From contig JADYZV010000043.1 in NCBI GenBank assembly GCA_020852965.1, forward strand, positions 1-33,257: a stretch of 33,257 nucleotides of DNA. Direction: 5' to 3'. This document shows, one piece after another, positions 33,149 to 33,257 of this stretch. Origin of the DNA: Pirellulaceae bacterium. Its GTDB lineage: Bacteria; Planctomycetota; Planctomycetia; Pirellulales; Pirellulaceae. Numbering within the stretch: the stretch's first letter is position 1; each line of letters begins with the position of its first letter. Below the pieces are notes generated by a model, which was not told the DNA's origin, did no database searches, and saw nothing but the letters and a program-made list of their open reading frames with translations. The position numbers and the translations under genes are program-made.

Positions 33149-33257
33149 TAGGCTGTGAATTTATGACCTAGGGCTGTGCAAGCTGATAGGGTGCGCTACA
33201 ACTATAGCATGAATACTTTAAAACCATCTCAGCTAGCGCGTGTTTCTCGGCCTCATC

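Overview
This window looks like a chromosome segment from a planctomycete, probably of the Pirellulaceae / Rhodopirellula type. I infer this from family content, not from a database search. It carries a PVC-type membrane-bound dehydrogenase/cytochrome with a CxxCH heme site, a very large secreted PQQ-type beta-propeller protein, twin-arginine secreted proteins of planctomycete style, a Gfo/Idh/MocA oxidoreductase, an unusual sigma factor with extra helix-turn-helix domains, and many short palindromic repeats between genes. No rRNA, tRNA or CRISPR array was seen.

Layout. Positions 1-3534 (+) are a defence operon: the 3' part of a type I restriction-modification methyltransferase gene (hsdM), the specificity gene hsdS (ATGA overlap), and 3 nt later a Shedu-type nuclease gene. 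No hsdR is present inside the window. Positions 3535-4860 are decayed DNA: an unrecognised ORF and an IS66 transposase truncated before its catalytic domain. Positions 4895-10374 hold housekeeping or metabolic genes: a 2-hydroxyacid dehydrogenase (-) divergent from an RraA-like gene (+), then hflK-hflC (-) and a short-chain dehydrogenase (-).

Positions 10558-16778 (+) are a tight operon of secreted catabolic type: a neutral-ceramidase-like hydrolase, the PVC cytochrome/dehydrogenase, a Tat-exported amidohydrolase, and a second amidohydrolase-fold protein that lacks the metal ligands of its neighbour. Convergent to it, 16985-21834 (-) is a two-gene operon: a PQQ-propeller protein containing a methyltransferase-like insert, and a membrane-anchored companion with ATGA overlap. 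A truncated M20 peptidase remnant lies behind this operon, and a YD/RHS-repeat remnant lies in front of it.

Positions 22260-26830 contain RNase PH, a polytopic membrane protein, yacG overlapping a PAP2 phosphatase, a coiled-coil membrane-anchored protein and an isoprenylcysteine-methyltransferase-like enzyme. Positions 26925-28595 (-) encode the multi-HTH sigma factor. Positions 28596-29376 are a repeat-rich intergenic region. Two planctomycete-style exported or membrane proteins of unknown function follow (29377-30945 and 31021-31686), and a Gfo/Idh/MocA oxidoreductase ends the window.

The most interesting items are: a Shedu gene in the operon position where a restriction subunit might be expected; a duplicated GC-rich palindromic repeat read in frame inside hsdM; a sigma-70 factor with three predicted N-terminal DNA-binding domains; the propeller-methyltransferase-propeller protein; an amidohydrolase pair in which the second member has lost its metal site; and three 7-nt repeats spaced exactly 20 nt apart in a divergent promoter region.
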